Assembly (NCBI GenBank): GCA_013180625.2
Contig: SNVD02001406.1
Location: 86,239-150,238 of the forward strand
Origin: Boswellia sacra
Lineage: Eukaryota > Streptophyta > Magnoliopsida > Sapindales > Burseraceae
Length of the DNA stretch: 64,000 nucleotides
Reading direction: 5' to 3'
The notes beneath the pieces are model-generated. The model ran no database searches, was not told the origin of the DNA, and saw only the letters and a list, made by a program, of their open reading frames with translations. This document shows, one piece after another, positions 24,898 to 37,067 of this stretch (position 1 is the first letter of the stretch; the number at the start of each line of letters is the position of its first letter). The position numbers and the translations under genes were made by a program.

Positions 24898-26684
24898 ATG
24901 TGTAGCACTCTCAAATATCACAAAATCACAGTGGCATCCACTACAGAATCTTATCACTCTTTAAGCAACTTATCTTTGCCCAATGATTCTAGCAATCCTA
25001 CCAGTCATGACAGCATGCAGTCACAACAATCGCAACAGCAAGAAAAATAGTATGTAGAGAATCCCATGGATCCAACAATGAGTGATGTAAAGAAATTCCA
25101 GTAAGGCGAATAAAGGACAAGATCAAGCCCAAGTTCAACAAGTTTCTCACTGCTAAAGTCAAGAAAAATTTTCAAAAATACACTTCAAAAAGGAAGTTAT
25201 ATATTGGAAGACCTGTTAAGATTGTTGACTTCAACAAGGATAGCCCAAGTGAGCTTCTTGAGTACATATATTGGACTAAAATGGTAAACAACTTTTTACC
25301 TCCTATTAAAACTCTCATTCAAGTGAATATACTATATTCAACTAATAATTCAAAAAAAATTTATTATCACAAGGTATATTGTAGAGGTAGATTGGTGAAG
25401 TTATCTCCAAATGTGATTAACAATTTCTTTGATGTACCTATTGGTAGTTTGCATGTTGTTGGTGATGATTTTGTAATGGAAGATGTTGTTAAAAAGTTAA
25501 CTGGTCGTGCTGATTTGGAATGGAAACCCAGTAATGGAATTGATCAAAAAGATCTCACCAAGAAGTATATGGTTCTTCATAAGATTGCTTAATTTGATTG
25601 GTTCCCTTAAACATATCAAAATCAAGTTAGAGATGATAAGATAAAATTTTTGTTCCATTTGGATACAAACAGACCAATTAATTTGGGTTTGTGGATATAT
25701 AGGATGATAGTTCAAATTGCTCCTTACAAGTTTGACTATCACTTGCTTATGTTTCCTTGCCTAATTCAAGGCATTCTTGCTCAAAGTGGTGTTCATAAGG
25801 CTTCTATTGAAACTTCTAAAATTATGCCTAAGCCTATCACAAAAGGCTTTTTGTCTAGATTGCAAGATAATATGATATGCCTGAAGTTCCACCTCCAAGA
25901 CCAAGGAGGGTGGTAAAACAAAATCCGATGCATAATGTGAAGAACAATTAGCACTAATAGATGATGCCTTAACTAATATTGTGTAGGATATCAAGGTATC
26001 AAGGCAAAGCAATCTAAGTTGGAGAAGTTTGATTGCAAAGGCACTACTGATGAACCACACCAAATGTCAATCAATGAAGAAAATCCAACTATTGAAGAAG
26101 AGGATGCTGAGAAACAAGATGGACAGACTGTTGTGACGACAAACAAAACAGTGGAGAAAAAAAAAAGAAAAAAAGAGCAAAAAAGAAAGACAAAGTCAAT
26201 TGAGCTGAAGAAGAAGAAATAGGTCAAGATTGCCAAGAAAAAGTCTTCCAAGAAGCGAGCTATTGCAGAACCAACTTACAATCCAAGTACGAAAAAACCA
26301 CCACAAGATGAGCCAGCACCACATGCTCCTACTTCACAAGACACTCCATCCATATATGAAGAGACAACACAAGGTCCAGCTCCTACACCAGAGATAACAG
26401 AGGAGGAAATTCCACTAGAGTTTGCAGCTGAATCCCTCATGGCTTTGTCACAGAATATGGAAATGTCTCAAAATGTGGAGACTAGTGCTGAAAGGAAAGA
26501 CAAAGCGATCATGAAGATTGTAGCTGAAGTCACAACTTCCTTCACTAATACCACAGCTCAACAAGACACACTAGGTACTTCTGAGCAAACTACCCCATCC
26601 ACGAATGGCACCAGATACAAGACAATAGTAGGCCCTGGACTACCACCAAAGCTCCCAGTTCGCAAGTCAGCAAGATTGAACTGA
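24898..26684 (+). pseudogene. Extra (env-position) ORF of the SIRE-like copia element
   Basis: Downstream of pol and before the 3' LTR, a third coding region can be read with several stops. Its N-terminal part is Ser/Gln-rich (from the ATG at 24898). The central part at 25100-25920 reads SPNVINNFFDVPIGS and later LWIYRMIVQIAPYKFDYHLL, resembling the domain annotated as 'putative plant transposon protein'. A very Lys-rich stretch (26145-26222) and a Pro/Thr/Glu-rich tail follow, ending PPKLPVRKSARLN at 26684. SIRE/Maximus elements are known to carry an extra ORF, often called env-like, in this place. Nothing here shows it ever acted as an envelope. Confidence 0.6.
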
Positions 26685-26749
26685 TTTGATATCAATTATT
26701 GAATGCTTTTTATTTGTATTCTATTTTCAATTTTTGGAATTTGTTTTGA

Positions 26750-27249
26750 AACCAAGGGGGAGAAGAGGTTTTTGAAACTTGTAATTTGTTTTTGCTTTGC
26801 TCTATGGTTGTTTCTGGGAGAAGAGGTTTCTAGTATGTACTTTATGCTTTTGGGATTAATTTTTAATCAGGGGGAGCAATAGTTTTTGATATCTGATGAC
26901 TTTGAACTTTGGAGGAACTTTGCTTATTTTGGATGTTGGACTAATCTATTTGCAAGATTTAAATTGGTTTTTGATATTTGTGTTTGTTAGTTTAACCTGC
27001 AGGACATTGGTGTTTTTATGTTTTTCAAGAAATTGTTTTTGCAGATATTGAACTATTTACATTGTGTGTGATTAGTTAATCAACTTTGATTACTTTGTTT
27101 GTAGGTTATTTAATTTCAGTCATTTTTCTGTATTATTGTTTTTGTTATGTGTTTAATAACTGATAATTTGTTATCACTGTTTTTACATGCTGATCTTCGT
27201 CTCAAAAACATGATAATGTTTTCATCACAAGGTGCAAAAAAGGGGAAGA
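26750..27249 (+). other. Non-coding region with several polypurine tracts before the 3' LTR
   Basis: Purine runs such as 'gggggagaagagg' near 26757, 'cagggggagcaa' near 26868 and 'aaaaaaggggaaga' at 27236-27249 are spaced over 500 bp. The last one touches the LTR start TGTTAGTG at 27251 and is the likely plus-strand primer. Repeated polypurine tracts upstream of the 3' LTR are a known trait of SIRE-type elements. Another, 'aagggggagatttt', lies at about 24639, before the extra ORF. Confidence 0.55.
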
Positions 27250-27250
27250 T

Positions 27251-28028
27251 TGTTAGTGCCAACGTGACACCTATGCATATACAATGCACATGACTTGTTT
27301 TAGGTAAACTTGTAATAAAAACATTGAGTTATACTCTTTCGTATATTTACCGTTTCTAGAAGTCTTTATTAGGATGTATTATATTCATAATATCTCTTAT
27401 TAGATTAGGATATTATTTTAGTATCCTAGTTTACTTACAAGTTTATTATATCACTTTCTATAATGTTGATTAATATCATTCACTTACCGTTTGAATTTGA
27501 TTGAGATTCTACAGGATATCAATGAGAAGGTTAACTGAACTTCACATACTATATAACGTTATTTTATAACTTATATAATATTCAAATTTCAAGGAATTGG
27601 TAGAGGGCTTCAAATTTCTATAATGTTGATTAACGTTATTTGATTTTTTTTTTTATAAGAGTTTTATTCATGTATGAGAGATTGTTATTGTGCATGAATT
27701 TTGATTAAGTCTGTTTGAGTTAATATTCACTTGAGAGTTGAGTGTTCTTGTAATTTCAGTATCATAAATGGTTGTATTATGTTACTTAACAGGTACTGTT
27801 AAGTTATCAGCAACAAAAAGTGGGTACTGTCACTAGAGTCTTGTAGGGATTTTGTTTTACAAAGATTAAGCTAGTGTATGAGAGTCAGTCAACACTATAA
27901 ACGCACCTAAAGATTGTATAAACAAAAACTTAGTGAATTACAGCTCCAAGCTGTCCTTGAATATAAGTTAATTGAATCACATAAATCCTTTTGTGCCATT
28001 TTATATTACAGTTTTCTGTTATATTACA
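27251..28028 (+). mobile_element. 3' LTR of the SIRE-like copia element
   Basis: The LTR begins TGTTAGTGCCAACG directly after a polypurine tract. Its end is uncertain: 'atattaca' ending at 28028 or 'ttatattaca' ending at 28010 would give the CA terminus. No 5' LTR copy remains in the window to fix the boundary or estimate age. Confidence 0.5.
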
Positions 28029-28940
28029 TATAACTAATCCATACTTTCATATCTCACAATTTTTATGTTAATGTCTCATATAGTTAGTAGAATTTTTATG
28101 TACTTTCTATTTTATTTTTTATTTAATTAAGCTACAATTTACTGGATTTATGGGAGAATAGTTTTGAAATTAAAACGACGAGTTGATTAAAACATAATTA
28201 AAAGAAAATTTAATTACGAAATGTACATAGAAGAGTAAACTATTGGATTCAAATAACTTCACTCTTAACCAAACTAGTTTTAAGTCTAAGTAGTCAAGTT
28301 AATGTGCTTTAAATTATTTGCTTAATTAAAATTTTTGAAGCTTGATGTTCATTACACAAAAGATGACTCTAAGCAAATGGTGATAACAATTCCAAGTTGG
28401 CAGGTTAGGTTGACCTAAATAAATTGAGTTATAATTTAAGAATAGTGTAAATAGCATAGATGAACTTAAACCAAGGTTAATATCAAGGATAACCTGAAAG
28501 ATTGAAAAAATATGAATAATAATCTTGTTCACCAATGTCTATTAAAATTAATAAAACAAAAAAATTCCATTACTTATTACCCTTGAAAAACCATCGCTCT
28601 CTAATCTTATTGTCTCAACAAATATATCCATGTCCACCAAATCATCACAAAAATAAACTCTTAATATATATATATATAAGGATTGTATTGAAATATAGTA
28701 TGCTCTATTTTTTGTTTTGGTATTATTTAGCCAAATTATTAACTCATAAGTAGTGGGGTGCTCTTATGAGCCAATAGGTCGTTGCTTGTTGGATAACCCA
28801 TTCACTTGTATGGCTATTATGGGTCAGATTGTGGACTTGTCGATTATAAAGTTTTTGCTCTTTTTTCAATGTGCTTCCAAGATTTGATTATTTTTGCACT
28901 TATCATTTAAAAAATATGAAAAATAATAATTACTAAGTCC
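28029..28940. other. AT-rich intergenic sequence
   Basis: No gene is recognised. Open frames on both strands (28326-28535 and 28535-28753) are short and AT-driven. A short (TA)n run lies near 28660. Confidence 0.5.
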
Positions 28941-29454
28941 TAGGGGTGAAAATTTGGGACACGACATGCGAACACGATATGAATACGACACGAACACAAT
29001 ACACAATTAATAAATGAGTCGGATTCGTGTTGAGAGTGTTCAACACGCCAACCCATTTAATGACACGAATAGTTAAATATATTTTGCCTATCCTTAATAT
29101 GTAAGCTCATTTAATGATATAAATTGTTACCTACTTACAACATATATATTATAAAATTGAAATTTTTGTATTATAAAATAAATTAATTTACAAAATAATA
29201 AATTATGATGATTTTAATAATATTTTATACTAACAATGGTTTATATTCTAAAAATAATTTTAATTGATATAAATATATAGAATATAATATATTATGCATA
29301 ATTAGGCTAAACAATTAAGTAAATTATGTGAATTAAATATAACACGATTACAATACATGGGTAACATGTTTAATAACCGTGTCGGATCCGTGTTTCATGT
29401 CTTGACACGAATAATTAAATGGGTTGACACGCACGACATGAATTCCCACTCTTA
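28941..29454. mobile_element. hAT-like MITE with 8-bp target duplication
   Basis: The 514-bp element begins TAGGGGTGAAAATTTGGGAC and ends CATGAATTCCCACTCTTA, whose complement TAAGAGTGGGAATTCATG gives imperfect terminal inverted repeats. Both ends are also rich in 'acacgac' units in opposite orientation. CTAAGTCC flanks it on both sides (28933-28940 and 29455-29462). The TAGGGGTG start and the 8-bp duplication fit the hAT superfamily. It has no coding capacity. Confidence 0.7.
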
Positions 29455-29760
29455 CTAAGTCCCAAGAATAATTAATACAAAAAATAAGGAAATATATCAA
29501 ATTAAAATCTCAAAAGAATAAGAACTCCAAATAATGAAAAATAAATGATAAAATTAATATTTCTTGGCGTACTTAGTCAAAAAATTAGAACGAATTAAAT
29601 TTGATAAATACTAATAAGTAAAAAAAACGAATCATCACCTTGAAGCAACTACCTCAGAGTCCGGTGACTTGGTTGTTAAGCACTGGCTACGCGTCACCAA
29701 GCAAGTCAGAGTTCCTTGCTTTGCCTAGCCTTACATGACTTAACAGGTCACCACGTAAGA

Positions 29761-30173
29761 GCGCATTTGTTTGGGCTTCTCTACTAAATAAAAGAGCTTT
29801 TTTTATATCAAAAGCTCTATTAAAATTTTTTTGTTGCTTGGCTGTCGCATGAGAAGAGCTTTTGAATGATAAAAAAAGCTATTTTATGTTTACTGGAAAA
29901 AGCAAAAAATTGAGACTTTTGGGGAAAGCTTGTTTTGAGCTTTTTTTTTAAGTTTTGAAATATCAAAGATACTTTTATTTAATTTTAAATATTTTACTTT
30001 ATTCTTTTCTTATAACAAAACTCTATTTTAGTAATTTAATTATAATAAGTACTTCTATATCTATTCCATTAAATAATCAATAACCTTTTAATAAAAACTC
30101 AACTTTTAAACGCTCTACTTCAAAAAGATCTACTTTAATAATCTCTACTCATAGAAACCCAAACAAATGGACC
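29761..30173. mobile_element. MITE with terminal inverted repeats, hAT-like
   Basis: The left end reads GCGCATTTGTTTGGGCTTCT and the right end reads AGAAACCCAAACAAATGGAC, forming inverted repeats around 'catttgtttggg'. Just inside, 'agctctattaaaa' and 'aaaagctc' units occur in both orientations. I could not define a clean target duplication. No coding sequence is present. Confidence 0.5.
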
Positions 30174-31400
30174 CTGAGCCTTGTGAGTTGGAAGCTGATA
30201 GTATCTAACAACCAGGATCAATGGATGTGTCATGTCATGGTAGCAAAACTGTAGACAAAGTCACCTATGATATTCATCTCTAATATAATATTAATTTATA
30301 TAAAATTTTAGATAAATATAATTCTTGACCATATATTAAAAAGTAGAAAACAATTGGGATTTTTTTGGAGATTGAATGTAGTTACTAATTCATGATATGA
30401 TCTAACATGTATAGAATGAAAATTTCATTCTCTATTTTATGTCCATGACTCCGTTATAAAAAAAATACTCTTGCTTCTAGATAATTTCATTTGAATAAAT
30501 GTAATTAGAGTTCAACACCTAGAAAGAAATAAAAGATTTATGTATTTCATTAGATTTATTTTGAAAATACAATTCTTTAAACTAAAAAAAAAAAGAAAAA
30601 TATCACGAGACCTCTTTTATTTCTCTTTATTTATTTATTTTTTGAATGTTTGGATTAATTGTTATTGAGGTTTGGGAATTACTGTTTTTATAAATTTATT
30701 TTTTAATTATTAAGAGATTTTTATTTTAAGATTTTAATTTTAGATTAATTATTATTGAGGCTTAATAGTTTTTACTTTTTACCATTCTTTTATTTTGGGA
30801 TTTCAATTTGTTTTAATTTTTTTTAAATTTTGAGATCAATAATTATTGAGGTTTAGAAATTATTATTTATTATTTGTTTTTTAATTGTTGGGAGTCTGTA
30901 GTGGTGGATATTTAAGGGATATTTAAAGGTGATTTTTTTTCTTTTTTTTGCATTTACCATTTTGTCATTAACTTTAAAAGACTTTGAGTGACATATTTCT
31001 TCAAGGTTATCTTTGTTAATGGGCTTAAGTTCGAAGTCACAGGTAATATTCTTCCTAAAATTTTATATAGATTATTTTTATTATTGTATTGATCATATTT
31101 GTCACTACATAACTATATTTCATGGGGAATTTTAACCCAAGAACTTGTATATTTTTATTGTGAAGATCATTCAAATATCTCAAAAATTATATTTTTCATT
31201 ACAAAATTTATTGAATAAAAGAAACTAATTAATTTAATATATTTTTTTGTAATTTAATTTTTTTTTCAAACATATTTAAAGTTTTTATGTTTTCGATTAG
31301 ATTGTATGTTAATATTACCTTATTGCATGCAAAAAAAAAATTATCAAATATTAAATATTTTCGATTATTCATAAATTGGTTTCCTGAAGGGCTTGGACAG
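30174..31400. other. AT-rich intergenic sequence
   Basis: No gene or clear element is seen. From 30600 to 30900 a loose repeat of 'ttattgaggtttgggaatta'-like units occurs about four times (near 30660, 30755, 30845), with TTTTA-rich DNA between. Confidence 0.45.
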
Positions 31401-31420
31401 AAAACTATTTTAACTTAACG

Positions 31421-31709
31421 GTGCTTCTTCGTAATTTTTATAAATTAAGGGGCAATAAAAATATAACAAATGCTAAGCTGACTTCCGTCCTAGAAACGGA
31501 GTAATCTCTAATAAACTTTGAAACATTAGGGGCTGTCTTTGAAAATTTTTGAAATTCTTAGCGGCACATGGGTTCGTTAAATATCAAGGTTGTAAAAAGA
31601 TCCCAAATAATTTTATTTTATAATCGTATTGGTGGTTCTTGCAATTTTTACAAATTTGAGCGGCCAAAAAAATAACTGATCCTACGCTGACTTCGTCCTA
31701 GAAGCGGAA
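31421..31709 (+). repeat. Imperfect direct repeat of ~80 bp upstream of histone H3.3
   Basis: Segment 31421-31501 and segment 31630-31709 align along their length: both run from 'ggtgcttctt'/'ggtggttctt' through 'aatttttataaatt'/'aatttttacaaatt' to 'gctgacttc(c)gtcctagaa(a/g)cgga'. They lie just upstream of the H3.3 promoter and may be a local duplication of regulatory or transcribed DNA. Confidence 0.6.
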
Positions 31710-31750
31710 AAACCTTCCCAACCAAAACGAACTCAAAACAAAAATACTGA

Positions 31751-31944
31751 CCAATAGGATTCGAGTATTCAGTTTTGAGGATCCGCGTCTTTACTGCCAA
31801 TGCACATCCTGACCGTCCACTGACGTCCAGAAAACACAACTTTCCCCTTTGGTCACCGTCAGATGTCGTACACAGAAAGCACACGGATAGGATATCCTGA
31901 CCGTCCAATCCTCTTTTCTCATTCACCATCTCCTTCATATATAC
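31751..31944 (+). promoter_or_regulatory. Histone H3.3 promoter elements
   Basis: Upstream of the H3.3 gene are a CCAAT box (31751-31755) and GATCCGCG (31780-31787), the reverse complement of the plant histone octamer CGCGGATC. Two copies of 'gaccgtcca' lie near 31810 and 31899, and a TATA box 'catatata' at about 31936-31943. Transcription probably starts around 31965-31980, just before the purine-rich leader 'gagcaaaagcgagagcgag'. The octamer is a known cis-element of plant histone promoters. The start site is inferred from spacing. Confidence 0.65.
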
Positions 31945-32036
31945 CCTTAACGGTTCACCCTTTCAATCTTTAGAGATTAAGAGCAAAAGCGAGAGCGAGA
32001 GAGAGAAACAAGAAAAAGATTTGAAGAAATTTCGAG

Positions 32037-33509
<1,473 letters not shown>

Positions 33510-33510
<1 letters not shown>

Positions 33511-34165
33511 AAAATTATATTATACTGTATTATATTGTACTGTACTGTATAATATAGCATTGTGCTGTATGTTGTATAGTATAATATTGTGTTGTATTAC
33601 TGTGTTATATTATGTTGTGTTGTATAGAATTGTATTTTATTGTATTGTATTAATTTGTATAAAAAAAAGAATTAAAAAAAATATATTTAAAGTATAAATA
33701 TATTTTTAATTTATTTATAAAATTAGTTATTTAGTAATTTTATTGAGTAGTTGTTAATTTTTAAAAAAATTATTTGGGGTTTAATGTCTTTATTAAATTT
33801 ATTAGAAAATTTGAATTTATGGTAGTATGTTAGGTATTTAATTGGATTAATGAGAGTAGTGGATAAAGAGTGACACGGTGATTTTTTTTTTTTTTTATAT
33901 TTTTAAAATTTTAAAAATTAAAGGATGTTGTTAGATATATAGAATTTTATAGGGATAATTTTGATATTTTTTATTAGTGTTATATAATATAATATTAATG
34001 TTATAGATTAATTTTATATAATTTAATATAATGTTGATGTATTTAAAGATTGAATTTTGTATTAATTATTATTATATTAAATTAATATTAAATATAAGTA
34101 TTATATTATTTAATATAATATAATAAAATAATATTATATAGTATCGTGCATCCAACATACCTTAA
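33510..34165. mobile_element. AT-rich MITE-like element with long inverted ends
   Basis: The left part reads GTATGTTGTATAGTATAATATT (from 33567) and the right end reads 'tatcgtgcatccaacatac' (to 34160), whose complement begins GTATGTTGGATGCACGATAC. Repeated 'gtattatattgta' units continue outward on the left to about 33515. The interior is almost pure AT. The exact ends and target duplication are not clear. Confidence 0.4.
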
Positions 34166-34212
34166 AAATATTGTACACGTATTGTAATAAAAGCATGAGA
34201 TCTTAACTCCGT

Positions 34213-34253
34213 TGATTAGTAATACGTTTTACTGATTAGTAATACGTTTTACT
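34213..34253 (+). repeat. 20-bp tandem duplication
   Basis: The unit 'tgattagtaatacgttttac' occurs twice in direct succession. It lies a short way upstream of the PPR pseudogene; no function is implied. Confidence 0.8.
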
Positions 34254-34499
34254 GCAAGACCAACATTGTTACTAGCGTGTGATCTTTTTTGGGATAAATA
34301 ACTGTCCGTAGTGAGCATCTGCGTTTATTTAAGCTGTGCTGCTCTTGCAGACGTAAGTTCTTTTTTCGCTGTTTCAAAAGAGGGCAAAGTTGACATTAGG
34401 CATCGGCGTGCTGGGGCTGAGATCGAGTTAATCAAACTGTGCTAAGTATAGAAAATATGAGATTGGCTGGAATATCCACCTAGTCATTTGATGCTTCTT

Positions 34500-36134
34500 G
34501 GGTGTATGCCTTGTGCTCCTCATCCGCTTTTCTCACAAAGTCTCCCTGAAACGCATCTCATTCGTATCAACACCTCAAATACGAAAGCCACCTGACGGTC
34601 GCTTAGCTCATCACTTGGTCTTCTCGACACAAAATGTGTATGTAAGCAATCAAAGAATAGGTACCTGGCACGTGCGGGCAACATACCAGCCGCACGCCAA
34701 CTGTTTGATAAATTGACAACAAAAGATGTAACTTGGCATGCCAGCATCACTGGCTACTGGCAAAACTGGTTTCTTGCTGATCTCTTGGAATTGCATGATA
34801 GCCAGCCGCATTGAGAATGAGAGGATTGATGATACTTTTGATTACTTTCAAGCGATGCCGAAGAGGAATATTGCTTCATTTAATGCAATGATATCAGGTT
34901 TTGTAAAAATATGGTCGCGTAGAGGAAGCTAGCAGGCTCTTTGAAGAGATGCCGAGGAAGAATGTGATTTCTTATAGTGCAATAATTGATGGTTATCTGA
35001 AGAAAGAGGAGGCTGATAAGGCAAGGGCGTTGTTTGATCACATGCCATGTAAAAATGATGTTTCTTGGACGGTAATGAATAATGGATATGTGGAGAACGG
35101 AAGGTTTGATGAAGCAAGAGAGTTTTTTGAACAGATGCCGAAAAATAATAAAAATGTAGCAGTAGTCACAGCTATGATCTTGGGTTACTGTAAGGAGGGA
35201 ATGGTGGATAATGCTAGAGTTTTGTTTGAACAGATTCAGAATAAGGATCACATATCTTTTAATGCAATAATAATTGGTATGCTACGTTTAGTTTACTCAT
35301 CCATGATTAGTACCTTAAGAAACTGCAAAAATCTTGGAACTGAAGTTATATGTGTGTTCTAGTGATCATCTTTTGGGGATTTGATGGCTGATAAGTTGTT
35401 ATCACCCTTCTCAATATACAGGTTATACACAAAATGGTGTTGGTGAGGAGGCATTGAGGTTGTATTCAAAGATGCTTAAGATGAGTATGCAACCAGATCA
35501 AACGACCCTTGTGTCAGTTTTCACTGCCTATTCTGGTCTTGATCTTTCAAAGAAGGAAGACAAACTCACGCATTTGTCATAAGAAATGGGTTTGAGGCAA
35601 ATGTGCCTATGTGCAATGCTTTGATTACCATGTACAACAAATGTGGTACCATCCTTGAGGTAGAGTTGGCTTTCAGACAAATACAGAGTCTACGACGATG
35701 TGTCATAGAAGAGTAATACTAGACTTACAACATACATACAAGATATATATTAATATGACGTGGCCACTTACATGACCAAAATTCACTGGAGGAGGAAAAA
35801 ATAAAAAATGAATGAGGAAAATTATATATCCAATATGATTTTGCCACTTAGACTGCCACGTCATGTTGTATAGATGTTGTAAGTCTAGCATTATTGGTCA
35901 TGGAATACAATTATTACAGCATTTGCACACTATGGCCTCTATGAGAAAGCTCTTAACTTTTTCAGCAAGATGGAATAGAATGGCTTTGAACCGGATTGGA
36001 TTACATTTCTTAGTTTGTTGTCTGCTTGTGGCCGTGCAGGAAAGGTGAATCAGAGCATGGACTTGTTTGACTTGATGGTTAAAAGTTACAAAATTGTCCC
36101 TAGGTTTGAACACTATATATGCTTGCTTGGTGGA
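34500..36134 (+). pseudogene. PPR protein pseudogene, 5' part
   Basis: Pentatricopeptide repeats can be followed on the plus strand: NERIDDTFDYFQAMPKRNI (about 34825-34875), EEASRLFEEMPRKNVISYSA (34920-34980), KARALFDHMPCKNDVSW, GRFDEAREFFEQMPKNN and KEGMVDNARVLFEQIQNKD. PPR proteins normally act in mitochondria or plastids, binding organellar RNA. The alternating P/L/S-like spacing fits the PLS class. Damage includes an extra A near 34910, a 1-nt frameshift near 35553, a MITE at 35714-35893 and a nonsense codon near 35980. A plausible 145-bp GT-AG intron lies at 35277-35421. The frame ends at GTGGA (36130-36134), where a gypsy element is inserted. The remainder continues at 45341. The N-terminus before 34640 is poorly preserved and no targeting peptide can be judged. 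Confidence 0.8.
35714..35893. mobile_element. 180-bp MITE inserted in the PPR pseudogene
   Basis: The left end TAATACTAGACTTACAACAT and the complement of the right end TAATGCTAGACTTACAACAT match at 19 of 20 positions. Both are followed inside by 'gacgtggc' in inverted orientation. The insertion splits the PPR codons for '...VSWN'. The second copy of this PPR stretch at 44284 lacks it, showing an empty site. A related MITE lies at 47774-47981. Confidence 0.75.
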
Positions 36135-36915
36135 TGACACAGGAGTGTTGCAATTTATGGGTTTAATGATAGATCGTAAAGGGGTGCAAATTGTTACAAT
36201 GACCGAGAGTATACTAGAACCAAAATGAGGGGCAATTTCGAAAAAGAACTGGTACGAATGTGGAGAGAATTAATTTTTAGGAATTATGCCATTGATAGAT
36301 CTTGAAGTCAGCTTTCTAACATATATTATGGTGTGTCTCTTGGAGTTCTCTAAAGAAAGTTATGACTATTTCTTTAACGCCGATTCGTAATTAATACAAC
36401 ATTAAATATACTCGGAATTGGAGCTTCTAGCTTAGTTATTTACACTTTTATTATCTATTGAGTTTGTTTATGAGTCTTAATCATTAATTCAGTGATTAAT
36501 ATATTAATTGAGCTGTAATTATTATTGGAACCATAGAACGCATTTAATTATTGTTTTTTACCTATGCTTGGAGGGTTGTTCCAAGTTATTTAAGTCTTAA
36601 AGTTGTGTCATCAGGGACAAGCTTGGTTAATTCGAATTTTAATAAAGTTTCAGCGTTTATACTGGTTTCTCTTTAACTCTGTATCTCTTGGTGGATTCCA
36701 TAAAGTGGTTGAGTTAGTTTAGCCTTGTATATTTTATTTTCATTATTGGGTGGTGAATTTTTTGTATCCTTTTGGTGTTTTCTTTGGGGGTGAGCCTGTT
36801 ATCCTTTGAAAAAATGTCTGTTGGGTTCCATTTCATTTATTCAAGCCATTGGTTGAGTTGTTTATCAACTTGGTGATCCTATCTTGATTTGTTATAATTC
36901 AGCAGCCTAGCATTA
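36135..36915 (+). mobile_element. 5' LTR of the gypsy element inserted in the PPR gene
   Basis: The 781-bp LTR begins TGACACAGGAG and ends 'cctagcatta' (final CA mutated to TA). It is preceded by GTGGA (36130-36134). The partner LTR at 44556-45340 is collinear, with many scattered differences. A primer-binding site 'tggtatcagagc', complementary to the 3' end of initiator tRNA-Met, follows at 36921-36932. Confidence 0.85.
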
Positions 36916-37067
36916 GATTTTGGTATCAGAGCTTTTAGTTCAATGGCTAGTCATACTCGCAAGGCTCTTTCTACTAGCCAACCGCCTCCTCTCAAAGAGA
37001 AGAATGGGATTTGATCATTGAAGATCTTAGGCAATAGCTCCAGCAAGTCCAACAATATTTAGAAATA

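Noticed and set aside
29640..29760. Possible tRNA-like segment with paired 'ggtgac/gtcacc' arms
   Set aside because: I found no anticodon arm or TTC loop; it reads as ordinary spacer next to a MITE.
34880..35251. 123-aa minus-strand open frame
   Set aside because: It is antisense to clear PPR repeats.
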